Part shown: piece after piece, positions 46,587 to 57,329 of the stretch
How the letters are laid out: each line of letters opens with the position of its first letter
Position numbering within the stretch: the first letter of the stretch is position 1
Assembly (NCBI GenBank): GCA_030549335.1
Contig: CM060195.1
Coordinates: 9,825,501 to 9,889,500 of the forward strand
Reading direction: 5' to 3'
Source of the DNA: Pontederia crassipes
Lineage: Eukaryota; Streptophyta; Magnoliopsida; Commelinales; Pontederiaceae
Length of the DNA stretch: 64,000 nt
Made by a program: the position numbers and the translations under genes
Notes under the pieces: model-generated
The model's database searches: none
The model's input: only the letters and a program-made list of their open reading frames with translations
Told to the model about the DNA's origin: nothing

Positions 46587-47115
46587 CAAATTAAAATTGA
46601 TAACTTATGGAACCTAGAATGATAACTTTGCAAATTTCATGGAAAATGTCCAAATATGAGTGGTTCAAAGCATTGAAGGATCAAATAGGTTAGGGTGGCA
46701 AGTGAGTGAAGTCGGAAATCAAATATGAATAAGATTTCATAAAAATGATAACTTGGGTGCCAAAATGATAACTTGTTTGCCTTAAAAATGATAACTTGTC
46801 ATAACTTTTGTTGTGATTATCCAAATGTGATCAAATTTGAACAACAATGAGTTAGGACAATAATATAATGAATGCCTAAGGCCTTTGTGCAGAATTGATA
46901 GTTTTGCCCTTTAACGATAACTTGACAATGGAAAAATGATAACTTGTTCAAATGGACTTAAAACTTTGCACAAGTTGAGATATGACCATCCAAATATGAT
47001 TCATACATGATAATAATGGATTTAGGTCAAGAAAATCATTGAAAATCAGTTCACTCAAAATAATGATAACTTGACATATAGGAGTGATAACTTGTCTAAA
47101 AAATGATAACTTGGC
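46587..47115 (-). repeat. GATAACTT motif array in U3 of D
   Basis: Ten copies of GATAACTT on the plus strand (AAGTTATC in LTR sense) in about 530 bp. Mostly preceded by AAT and followed by G. Confidence 0.82.
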
Positions 47116-47316
47116 ATAGAAATGAATTATTTATGGATTTTGGCATTTCAAAACCTCTATGCACATGGAATTAAGTATAAAGCGAGGAAGATCAATTAGT
47201 TATCATAATCTATGCATTCCAAGCATAATTGGCCAAAAGGAGGCAAAAATGGGGCTCGATATGAATGAAATGCATCTAAAATGGGATAGAAACTTATAGT
47301 GATCAGCTAGTGATTA

Positions 47317-47331
47317 AATTCCCCCAAGCTT
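47317..47331 (-). promoter_or_regulatory. 3' polypurine tract of D
   Basis: AAGCTTGGGGGAATT on the minus strand against the LTR. Confidence 0.82.
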
Positions 47332-47631
47332 AGCCTTTTGCTTGTCCTCAAGCAGAACATTTAGAAATTAAGGACAATTTTGAATTTACCATCCACAAAT
47401 GAATAGAAAAATCAGCTGAATAAGATCTAAATGAGTTTCCCACTTGGCTAACATTCCATCCCATTCTTTCCAATCCCAAATTCTAGCTGAGGAGTCACAA
47501 AGGTTAAAGAAAATTTAAGCCATGATAGAAGTACTAACATTAACTGATTTGGATTACAAGGATTGTCAACTTTACTAAAAAGTATGAAACATCAATCTCT
47601 TCATGAACAGATTTTTCTTTCATTGCTTAAA

Positions 47632-47772
47632 CAAGTTTTAAAACCTGACTTTTATTCATGAGGATGCAATAAACAGGTTTGAAAACCTAATTTTTATTCA
47701 TGCTTTCACAGGATAAAAATCCTGGCTTTATTCAGGAGAGGTTCCTTTTTGGAATTTTTACTCTCTTTATTC
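47632..47772 (-). other. GAATAAA-hairpin array, D
   Basis: On the minus strand, four GAATAAA motifs are followed by GAGAG/CTCTC (inner TTCC/GGAA), CAGGAT/ATCCTG, AGGTT/AACCT and CAGGTTT/AAACTTG. It is the best-paired copy. Confidence 0.72.
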
Positions 47773-48299
47773 ATGTATGCATTCAATGCAAAATGCAACT
47801 TTTCACTTTTGCTTTTTCATTTTTTTCTTTTTCTATTCTGTTCATGAAGTGAGTAATGGTTCAAACTCAAGTATAGATTAGATCCTTAAATGCAAATAGT
47901 CAAGATTTCCTATTTAACATGGCAGCAAGATCCTTAACTCCTTTCTAGACATCTTCTACTTTCCAATTAGTCCATGAATGTCAGCTAGTGTTACCCACAA
48001 AAAGAAAATTTTCAGCTGAAAATTCATTCAAATGCATATGAATTTATAATGTCAATTAAAGCAAGAAGACTAATGGCTAAGTTGGCCACTTGGTATTGGA
48101 GTGTACCAACTGTCCTATGAAGTATTTCACCCATTTTAGAGTCAAAATAAGAGCAAGACCTGAATTGGACTCGAATAGTGATTACTAGTGATAACCGAGT
48201 GATAACTTATTCAAACAATGATAACCTGGTGGTAATTTATGATATAAACATTAAAATAGATTTAAAACATGGTGTAAAGGTTAGAAAAGCACCAGGTTT

Positions 48300-48313
48300 C
48301 CTCCCCCAAGCTT
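48300..48313 (-). promoter_or_regulatory. upstream polypurine tract, D
   Basis: AAGCTTGGGGGAGG on the minus strand. Confidence 0.65.
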
Positions 48314-48783
48314 ATTCTCAACACTGTCCCTAGTGTTGGAAATTTAAGGCAAGGGAGAGGGTTGGGAGGGCATGAAATATAAGGAATTTTGCATTTGCTC
48401 CCTTCCAATGGGTCTTGCATCTCAGTCCTAGTCTTCAGGTGTTCCATTCTTCATGAATTTCATCTAATCCCTGCAGAGAAACAAAAGAAATAAGTTGGGC
48501 ATGCAATATCAGATTTTTAGATGCTCAATTCAACAAGGTAATGGGATTCACTTAATTTGCACTGAAATTCAGCTAAGGTGGATTGGGACAACTGATATGC
48601 ATTATGATTCAGATAATAATATGATGATTTCAGCATGAGAGAAAAGATTATATCAGTTATCATTGGGATTTCAGTGAGGAAAATGAAAATGAGGGTAGGG
48701 GTACTCCCTTCTTATCAATTTTTGATGGATTTGATTCCTCCCTTCTTTATTCCTGCAAAACAGAAAAGTTAAGTATAAAATGA

Positions 48784-48801
48784 CTTGGGTTACCTCCCAA
48801 G
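48784..48801 (-). other. post-integrase hairpin, D
   Basis: CTTGGG and CCCAAG, a perfect 6-bp stem with a 6-base loop, 48 bp after the integrase stop. Confidence 0.65.
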
Positions 48802-48848
48802 AAGTGCCCTGCTTTAATGTCTTAGGCTGGACATCTTTCCAAGTGGAT

Positions 48849-50210
48849 TCAGCTAGGTAAATCTTCCAAGTTCAGCACCTCATTTGTTGAATTCATGGCT
48901 GTGGGGTTGTACAACTTCAACCTCTGTCCATTGATCTTAAATATATCATCTTTATCAGTCAGAAGGTCCATAGCACCATATGGATAAACTTTGTGGACTT
49001 TGAAGGGTCCACTCCACCTTGATTTCAACTTTCTAGGAAAAAATTTGAGCTTTGAATTGAAAAGCAACACAAGGTCTCCAACCTTGAAATCCTTCTTTAG
49101 AATCCTGCCATCATGCCATCTCTTGGTTCTCTCCTTGTAGAATTCTGAATTATGGTAGGCATTTAGCCTAATTTCATCTAACTCATCCATTTGTAGAAGC
49201 CTCTTTTGTCCACATGCTTGCATATCAAAATTGAGTGCCTTTACTGCCCAATATGCCTTATGCTTCAACTCAATTGGTTGATGACATGTCTTTCCATGGA
49301 TCAATTTGTAAGGGGAAGTGCCTATAAGGGTTTTATAGGCTGTCCTATATGCCCACAGTGCCTCATTCAACGTTTGACTCCAATCCTTCCTTGTTAATGA
49401 AACTATTTTCTCTAGTATGACCTTTATCTCCCTATTTGATATCTCTGCTTGACCATTAGTTTGAGGATGGTAAGCAGTGAAGACCTTATGCTTAACTCCA
49501 TACTTGATTAGGAGGTTCTCAAAACACTTTTTAATGAAATGGCTCCCTCCATCACTTATGACTACCCTTGGGATTCCAAACCTTGGGAAGATAATCTCCT
49601 TGAAAAGCTTGATCACAGCCCTGGAATCAGCAAATATGGTAGGGATGGCTTCTATCCATTTAGATACATAGTCCACAGCCAATAAGATGAACTTGAAACC
49701 ATATGAACTAGAAAATGGACCCATATAGTCAATGCCCCATACATCAAATATCTCCACCTCCAGAATTCCTTGCTGAGGCATTTCATTCCTTCTTGAGATA
49801 GAACCTGCCCTTTTACATTCATCACAACTTTTCACATATAAATGGGCATCTCTGAATAGGCTGGGCCAAGAGAAACCAGATTGTAGGACCTTGGCAGCAG
49901 TCTTCTGTGTGGCACCATGTCCACCATAAGGAGATGAGTGGCAGGCCTCCAAGATGTCCTGAAATTCATCATGTGGTACACACCTCCTATATATACCATC
50001 TGGGGACTTTTTGAATAGGAGGAGGTCATCCCAGTAATAATCCTTCAGGTCATGAAAGAACTTCTTCCTTTGCTGATATGTGTAGTCAGGAGGGATAATT
50101 CCACAGGCTAGGTAGTTCACAATGTCTGCATACCAAGGAATTTGGTTACATGATATTGCCATCAAGATGTCATCAGGAAAGGCATCATTAATAGGCAGTG
50201 TTTGGGAATC
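48849..50210 (-). pseudogene. Athila D integrase (domain intact)
   Basis: The open frame runs 48849-50210 after an upstream TAG at 50211; the first ATG is at 50165. This is not a true start, because integrase is cut from a polyprotein. Numbered from that ATG (438 residues): zinc-binding His76, His83, Cys114 and Cys117; catalytic Asp146 (GIDYMGPF), Asp205 (ISDGGSHF) and Glu241 ([10 protein letters not shown]), with 35 residues between the last two as in D,D(35)E integrases. A GPF motif (RWSGPFKV, about 383-390) sits in the C-terminal domain. Integrase joins element DNA to the host chromosome. The catalytic domain looks whole; only upstream stops break the polyprotein. No chromodomain is visible, as expected for Athila. 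Confidence 0.9.
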
Positions 50211-50985
50211 CTAAACTCCTTCCATCCTTGACAGGTGGTCAGCAACTAGGTTCTCACTGCCTCTCTTGTCCTTGATTTCAACATCAAACTCCTGAAGTAA
50301 TAAGATCCATCTGATGAGCCTTGGTTTGGATTCCTTCTTGTTGATCAAGTGCCTAACTGCTTGGTGATCTGTGAATACAATAACTTTGGATCCCACCAAG
50401 TAAGGCCTGAATTGATCAAATGCATACACCACAGCTAGTAGTTCCTTCTCAATGGTTGCATAATTAATCTGAGCCTCATCTAGAGTCTTGCTGGCATAGC
50501 ATATAACATAGTGTTTCTTCTCCCTGATTTGCCCCAACACTGCCCCTATAGCCTGATCAGAGGCATAACACATGATTTCAAAAGGTAGGGACCAATCAGG
50601 TGGCTGCATTATAGGAGCTGAGGTGAGGGCTTCTTTCAATTGCTTAAAGGCCTTCATGCACTCTTCATCAAAATAGAACTCAATATCTTTGGCCAGGAAC
50701 TTGGTAAGAGGCCTGTTTATCATTCAGAAGTTTTTAATAAATCTCCTATAGAAGCCTGCATGTCCAAAAAAACTCCTTATTGCCTTTACATTTGTAGGTG
50801 GTGGTAGCCTCTCAATTACCTCAATTTTGGCCTTATCCATTTCAATCCCTTTACTTGAGACAACATGTCCTAGGACAATCCCTTCTTGGACCATAAAATG
50901 ACACTTCTCCTAATTAAAAATTAGATTTGATTCCCTGCACCTTTGTAGGACCCTTGTCAAATTTTCTAGGCAAGTTTCAAATGAA
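50211..50985 (-). pseudogene. Athila D RT connection and RNase H
   Basis: Same frame as integrase. Stops occur near 50908 (expected Trp), at 50724-50726, and at 50211-50213 (expected Gln, CAG to TAG). RNase H landmarks are [18 protein letters not shown] (the first catalytic Asp of CDAS is Tyr here), [27 protein letters not shown] and [12 protein letters not shown]. The domain degrades template RNA during reverse transcription. A frameshift separates it from the RT at about 50985. Confidence 0.85.
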
Positions 50986-52718
50986 TCTCATATACTGAGA
51001 AGTCATCCATAAATACTTCCATTATGTCTTTAATAAAATCTGAGAAGATGGACATCATGCACCTTTGGAAAGTGGCAGGTGCATTACATAGGCCAAAGGG
51101 CATCCTCCTATAAGCAAAAGTCCCATATAGACAAGTAAATGTTGTTTTGTGCTGGTCTTGAGAGTGAATTGGGATTTGCAAGAAGCCTGAATATCCATCT
51201 AGGTAACAGAAATGAGAGTGCCTAGCCAACCTCTCTAACATCTGATCAATGAAGGGCAATAGGAAATGGTCCTTTCTTGTAGCCTTGTTTAACTTCCTGA
51301 AGTCAATACACATCCTCCAACCTGTAATTGTCCTGGTGGATATCAATTCTTCTGAATCTGACTTCACTACTGTGATCCCTCCCTTCTTTGTCACCACATG
51401 CACAGGGCTGACCCATTCACTATCTGAAATGGAGTATACGATCCCAGCATTCAGCAACTTCAATACTTCCTTCTTGACCACTTCTTTCATGGCAGGATTG
51501 AGTCTTCTTTGGCATTCAATGGAGGGTTTGTAGTTGTCCTCCATTGGGATCCTATGCATGCAAATTGAGGGATTAATACGCTTGATATCATCAATAGAAT
51601 AACCAATCACCTCTTTGTACAGCCTTAGTTTTTTCAGCAGCTCTTCAACTTGATTCTTGGGCAGGTTTGCATTGATGATAACTAGAAATGTTGAATTCTC
51701 CCCCAAGAATTCATACTTCAGGTTATTGGGGAGAGGTTTGAGTTCCAATTTGGAAGAATTGGCTTGAGTTGAGTTGCCTTGTTCAGCAGTGATAACTTCC
51801 TGCAATTGGTGCTGATTTCCTAACTTTTCTACTGATTTGGATAAACTCAATGCAGATTGATATGCTGCAGCCTCTAGATCCTCCAATTCTTTCAAATGGT
51901 CAAACATTAGACACCTTTGCAATGGGTCTTCAATAGGAATTATAGCTGAAGCTTGCTCCACAACTTGATCTAGCTGCCCATCTTCAAAATCATTTTCCTG
52001 AAAACTTGGCATGCTGATAACTTGTGCCAAATTGAATTCAATCTTCTCTTCTCCAATTTGGAAGGTCAGTCTCCCTTCTTTTACATCTATCACAGCCCCA
52101 GCAGTGGCTAAAAAGGGCCTCCCAAGCAGAATGGGGGTATTCATATCTTCATCCATGTCCAACACCACAAAGTCTACTAGTATATAGAATTTACCAACTT
52201 TGAGGGGTATATCCTCAATGATCCCATGTGGATATTTAATAGATCTGTCTGCAAGCTGAAGAGACATGTTTGTAGGCTTTAAATCTCCAACTTCAAGTTT
52301 CCTCCATAGTGATAATGGTATGACACTCACAGAAGTACCCAAGTCACACATGGCCCTTTGAATCCTTCTATTTCCTATCTCAAAGGGCATGGAAAAACTT
52401 CCTGGATCTTTGAGCTTAGGAGGAAGCTTGTTTTGAATGATTGCATAAGCCTCCTCAGTTAGAGCAATAGTTTCATATTCTTCAATCCTCCTCTTCTTGG
52501 TCAGGATCTCCTTAAGGAATTTTGCATAGGAAGGCATCTCCTGAATGGCTTCAACAAAAGGCACATTGATTTGCAACTTCTTCAAGATTTCTAGGAATCT
52601 ACCATATTGCTGATCCTGTCTTGCCTTGACTAGCCTTTGAGGGAAGGGTACTTTGTCAAATACTCTTGCCCTTCCTTCATTTTGAGGGTGTTGACTCTGA
52701 TTCTCCACCACAGTTTCA
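50966..52718 (-). pseudogene. Athila D protease and reverse transcriptase
   Basis: Long open frame, 581 residues from ATG 52711; the true upstream part is gag. Order: gag-pol link (RVFDKVPFPQRLVKARQD), aspartic protease with Asp123 in CDLGTSVSVIPLSL and the flap-side PILLGRPFLATAGAVIDV, a linker, then RT (TGWRMCIDFRKLNKATR; YRRMPFGLCNAPATFQRCM; FMDD at residues 567-570). The frame ends just after FMDD because of a frameshift. Everything up to the catalytic site appears intact. Upstream it is separated from D gag by nested element E. Confidence 0.9.
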
Positions 52719-52723
52719 GCTAG

Positions 52724-53354
52724 TGATAGTGATATTTGGGATTGAGTAGTGATAACTTGCTGAAATTTAAGAAAATGTCAATTTTTTTCATTTTTTGGTC
52801 TCCCAACTCACTAGCTGCAAGTGCACTGGTAAGTTGTAGTAGACTCAGGTTGTCGTATCCACAAGAATTTGAAGTCTAAGACACCCTAAAACAATCTAGA
52901 TTAGTTCTACTTAAGTGGCTAAAAATGAATTTTTAATGAATAGTGAAAACAGATTTTTTTTGAAAATTGAAATGATAACTGGTTTTTGGGTTTTGGAAAT
53001 TTATCAAAACTGAATTATAAATGCTAGAATGAAGTCTAAAAAGGTTTAACTATCTATGAGGAAGGTTCTTCTAGGATTTGGGGTTCATCTAAATGAATTA
53101 AGGATGGAATGGAACAAGTTATCATTAAATGTCTAACTTTTGATTCAACCTGAAAATGGCTGTTCCCACACCTCAATTAGCCTCTAACTAAGCAATATAA
53201 GATTATATATTTGTTAGCTAGGTTGAATCCAAAGAGGGTCCTCACTGAAAATCAAGTTATCATTGGGCTCAAAATAAAGTTCAATGCTGATTTTTTTGCA
53301 ATTCAAGGAAGTTTGGAATGATAACTTGCATTTGCAATCATAAAAAGATGGAAT
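52724..53354 (-). repeat. 3' LTR remnant of E (631 bp)
   Basis: Matches 53784-54414 at equal length with very few differences. It ends at the intact LTR terminus (TGATAGTGATATTTGGG on plus) and is cut at 53354/53355 against gag. Confidence 0.9.
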
Positions 53355-53593
53355 AACAGTCTTCCCCCTTGTTGATTCCTTGCATTGCTTGGTGAATAAC
53401 AGTCCCTAAGAGTTCTAGGAGCTGCCATATTTTGATTCATAACTCTTTCAAATTCAGGGTTGTATGCCTCTTCCTCTTCTTCTTCAAATATCCTTCTCCT
53501 TGCCTCAAGCCTTTGCAATCTCCTTCTTCTTAAAAATCTTCTTTCAGGTTCAGGATCTGATTGGTAATGTTCCTCTTGATGGTCCAAGTCCTG
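53355..53593 (-). pseudogene. gag: gag N-terminal fragment of E
   Basis: It starts MQDLDHQEEHYQSDPEPERR, then an Arg-rich and poly-Glu stretch, and MAAPRTLRDCYSPSNARNQQG, matching gag of C and D up to about residue 80. The frame then runs into LTR remnant sequence, so the capsid domain and knuckle are gone. The open frame extends ten codons upstream of this ATG, but comparison with C (39476) supports this start. Confidence 0.8.
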
Positions 53594-53756
53594 CATAAAG
53601 AGATTCAGAAGTATCAAATTCAAGAAAGAAATGAAAACTAGACAAAAATGAAAAGTAAGAAATGATAACTTGCAAAAACTGGAAATTGGCCTAACAAATA
53701 AATTAAAAACTAATCTAAAACTAATCTAAACTATCTAAGTTAGCCTAATTGACCTC

Positions 53757-53780
53757 AAATCCCCGGCAACGGCGCCAAAA
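53757..53780 (-). promoter_or_regulatory. primer-binding site of E, tRNA-Asp type
   Basis: The minus strand reads TTTTGGCGCCGTTGCCGGGG, the unmutated Athila form. Confidence 0.86.
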
Positions 53781-54449
53781 ACTTGATAGTGATATTTGGG
53801 ATTGAGTAGTGATAACTTGCTGAAATTTAAGAAAATGTCAATTTTTTTCATTTTTTTGTCTCCCAACTCACTAGCTGCAAGTGCACAGGTAAGTTGTAGT
53901 AGACTCAGGTTATCGTATCCACAAGAATTTGAAGTCTAAGACACCCTAAAGCAATCTAGATTAGTTCTACTTAAGTGGCTAAAAATAGATTTTTAATGAA
54001 TAGTGAAAATAGATTTTTTATGAAAATTGAAATGATAACTGGTTTTTGGGTTTTGGAAATTTATCAAAACTGAATTATAAATGCTAGAATGAAGTCTAAA
54101 AAGGTTTAACTATCTATGAGGAAGGTTCTTCTAGGATTTGGGGTTCATCTAAATTAATTAAGGATGGAATGGAACAAGTTATCATTAAATGTCCAACTTT
54201 TGATTCAACTTGAAAATGGCTGTTCCCACACCTCAATTAGCCTCTAACTAAGCAATATAAGATTATATAGTTGTTAGCTAGGTTGAATCAAAAGAGGGTC
54301 CTGACTGAAAATCAAGTTATCATTGGGCTCAAAATAAAGTTCAATGCTGATTTTTTTGCAATTCAAGGAAGTTTGGAATGATAACTTGCATTTGCAATCA
54401 TAAAAAGATGGAATCATTCCAATCTACCAAACCAGGATAAAATATACTC

Positions 54450-55960
54450 AATAATGGTGCTTGTGTCCCATGATTCATCTCTGAATTCAAGGGAGATTCA
54501 AAATCAACCTCTCGGTTGTAAAATAAATTGAAATCCACACAAACACACTCAATTGGAAATGCAAAACATATGGCCACATGAGTTCATAATTCCCATTGCT
54601 CCTTGGCCCATCTCTGGATCTCAAAGAAGCCCTTAAGACTACCTCTCAATAGTGGATTAAAATGAGGGTTGACAATGGAAATCAGAAGTTAATTAAATGA
54701 GAAAACAAAAATCAGCATTTCAGGAAAATCAGCAATGTGGATTGGTGGAATTCAAGTTTGCCAAATGCCCCTTGACCCATCTCTGGACTGCAAGGGATTC
54801 CTAGAGTACACCTCTCAGTGATTTGAATAAAATAGGGATTAACAATTGGCAAATTAAATTCCAAACAATCAGAAAATAGAATTAGAATCAAACTAAGAAA
54901 TCAGATTTTGGAAAAATCAGATTTGAATTCTGAATTGTCAAAGATCTTGATTCATTTCTGAATTAGATCAGGACATATATTAGCCTCTCAACTATTCAAT
55001 TAATCCAATCCTTGATGACAATCAGATCCAAAGCCCAGGAAATTAGATTTTGGAATTCAGGAAACCAAAAAATCAGCAACTCATTCAAATCAGGAAAAAC
55101 CAAATCAGATTTGAATCATAGGAATATCAAAGCTTCTCAATTCATTTGTGAACAAGATTGGGATAGATGTTAACCTCTCAGTTGTTCAATTAATTCAATC
55201 CCCAATGACAATCAGATTCAAACAGCCCAGGAAAATCAGAAATCAGATTGTTCAAAAATCAGGAAACAGAAAATCAGCAACAATTACAAATTAGAACCTT
55301 AGGAATGTCATTGCATCTTGATCATTTTTGAACTAGAATGGAACCATAAGATAACCTCTCAATTGTCAAAACAATTATGTCTCCAAAATGACAAAACAAA
55401 TTCTAAGAATTCAGAAATCAGGAAGGCATTCATAATTCAAATTTCCGAAAAATCAGATTTCAGAAAGTAGAAATCAGAATTCTAATTGGGTTTGTATCTA
55501 GAACTTGGCATTGATTCTTGATTCATTTCTGAACAAGGGTTAGACCAAATGATAACTTCTCAGTTATAAATACAAATAGGGTCTTCAAATGACAAGATCA
55601 TATTTATAACACTTCAGATTTCAGAAATGTAAAACCAGAAAAATTAGAATTCTGATTTCTGTTCAGGAATCAGTGGAAAATCTGGTTTGAGTCAAATGAT
55701 TGCCCAAACAATCTTGATTCATTTCTGAACAAGATAGGGACAATACCAACATCCCAAAGACTCAATTAATCAGGTTAGAAATGAAGAACAAATTCAACAT
55801 TCATAGGAATCGGATTCAGAAATCAGAAATTCAGGAAACTAGGAAATCAGAATTCAGAAATCAAGTTTGCAATAGAATTGAATCTAGAAATATGATATTA
55901 TCTCATAAATCATTCCTGAAGGATGTTTAGATCAAATAAAACCACTCAGGCATCAATTAC
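54450..55960 (-). repeat. expanded tandem repeats in LTR of E
   Basis: About nine diverged units of roughly 150-200 bp. Each carries CTTGATTCATTTCTGAACAAG or a variant followed by a CTCTCAGTTGT-type phrase. Confidence 0.72.
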
Positions 55961-56284
55961 AAATGGGTCTAATGACAACATAGCATAAATCAATATAGGA
56001 CATTTTTGAAATCTGAAATCTAAAAATCAGGATAGAATTCAGTGCAGGATTATAAAACAGTCCATATCCATCCAAAATTAATCTAAACTACTACCCTATC
56101 CTAGAAGAAATGGAGTTTAGCTCCTCATATTTACAAGATTTGACATCAAATAGGATGAGAAACAGATACAATTCATGGATCCTTCTATCTCTCGGCAGTA
56201 GCTCCTCCAGCAGAGTCCTTTGCAGCCTTGCCTTGCTCCAAACCCTTGAATGATCAGCCCCCTTTCTCCTCCAGAAAAATCCAG

Positions 56285-56294
56285 CTTTTATATC
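56285..56294 (-). promoter_or_regulatory. TATA box, LTR of E
   Basis: GATATAAAAG on the minus strand, matching the position in D. Confidence 0.55.
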
Positions 56295-57329
56295 ACTTCT
56301 CCCCACCTTTGGATCAGCATCAGAACATTCTTTGTGCTTTGATTGCAGCCATGTGTCCCCTGGTCCTGAAATTCCAGCAGTGACAGCTTTTTGGACAGCC
56401 AAAAAGCTAGTGGTCCCCCCTCCATTTTCTTCCTTTTGGCCACCTTTTCTTCTTGCTACAAAAACCCAAACAGCAAGCATCAAAGCTCTTGAGTAGTATT
56501 TTGACAAATAAGGATTAGGAGAATGCTGGTAACTAGTTCACATATCAGATGGGGTTATGTGTTGTGCAAGAATGAAAACTTATATCGATATGAATGAATT
56601 CAAGGGCCCGGAATGATAACTTTATGGAAATCTTGGAAAATGTCCTAATATGGGTGGTTCAAAGCATTTCAGGCATCAAATTGATTAGAGAGACAAGTGA
56701 GTGAGGTCAGAAATCAAATATGAATGAGATTCCTAAAAGTGATAACTTGAGTGCCCCAAAAATGATAACTTATATGACTTAAAAATGATAACTTGTGATA
56801 ACTTGAGTTTTGATTATCCAAATGTGATGAAATTTGATCAACAATGAGTTAGAACAATAATAAGATGATTGCTTAAGGTCCTTGTGCAAAATTAATGGTT
56901 TTGCATGTCGAAATGATAGAATTGCCCTTTAACGATAACTTGGCACTTGAAAAATGATAACTTGTTCAAATGGACTTAAAACTTTGCACAAGTTGAGATG
57001 TGACTATCCAAAAATGATTTATACATGATAATGATGGATTTAGGGCAAGAAAACCATTGAAAATAAGTTCATTCAAAATAATGATAACTTGACACTTAGG
57101 AATGATAACTTGTCCTCAAAATGATAACTTGGCATAGAATTTAAATATTAATGGATTTTGGCATTTCAGAACCTCTATGCACATGGAAATAAGTATGAAA
57201 TGAGGAATATCAACTAGTTATCACAATGTTTGCATTCCAAGTATAATTGGCCCAAAAATAGGCAAAAGTGGGACTCGATATGTATGAATTGCATCTAAAA
57301 TGGGTTAAAATCATATAGTGATCAGCTGG

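Larger units (their letters stand above)
44559..47316 (-). repeat. 3' LTR of element D
   Basis: The plus strand begins TGATAGTGATAAATG and ends GCTAGTGATTA (LTR start TAATCACTAGC, changed from TGATC). It has ten GATAACTT motifs at 46587-47115, a hairpin at 46405-46433, TATA on the minus strand at 46291-46300, and about five downstream repeats (45225-45930). ORFs 45712-45927, 46101-46328 and 46167-46496 are LTR sequence repeated in the 5' LTR. Confidence 0.94.
47332..48848 (-). other. 3' untranslated internal region of D
   Basis: Non-coding between integrase and the polypurine tract. It carries the hairpin array (47632-47772), TTATCAC cluster (about 48180-48235), second polypurine tract (48300-48313) and post-integrase hairpin (48784-48801). 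No env-like ORF despite about 1.5 kb of space. Confidence 0.78.
52724..57324 (-). mobile_element. Athila-type element E, nested in D, internally deleted
   Basis: On the minus strand: full 5' LTR (57324-53784), primer site, gag N-terminus (53593-53355), then an abrupt join to the last 631 bp of an LTR (53354-52724). Flanks GCTAG (52719-52723) and GCTGG (57325-57329) fit a target duplication with one mismatch. Removing E restores continuity of D between gag and protease. Most of the internal region and the front of the 3' LTR have been deleted. Confidence 0.88.
53784..57324 (-). repeat. 5' LTR of element E
   Basis: 3,541 bp, longer than the D LTRs mainly because of extra downstream repeats (about nine versus five, 54450-55960). 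It has ten GATAACTT motifs at about 56610-57130 and TATA on the minus strand at 56285-56294. It starts TGATCACTATATG, lacking the first repeat of TGATCACTAGC found in D. Confidence 0.88.
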
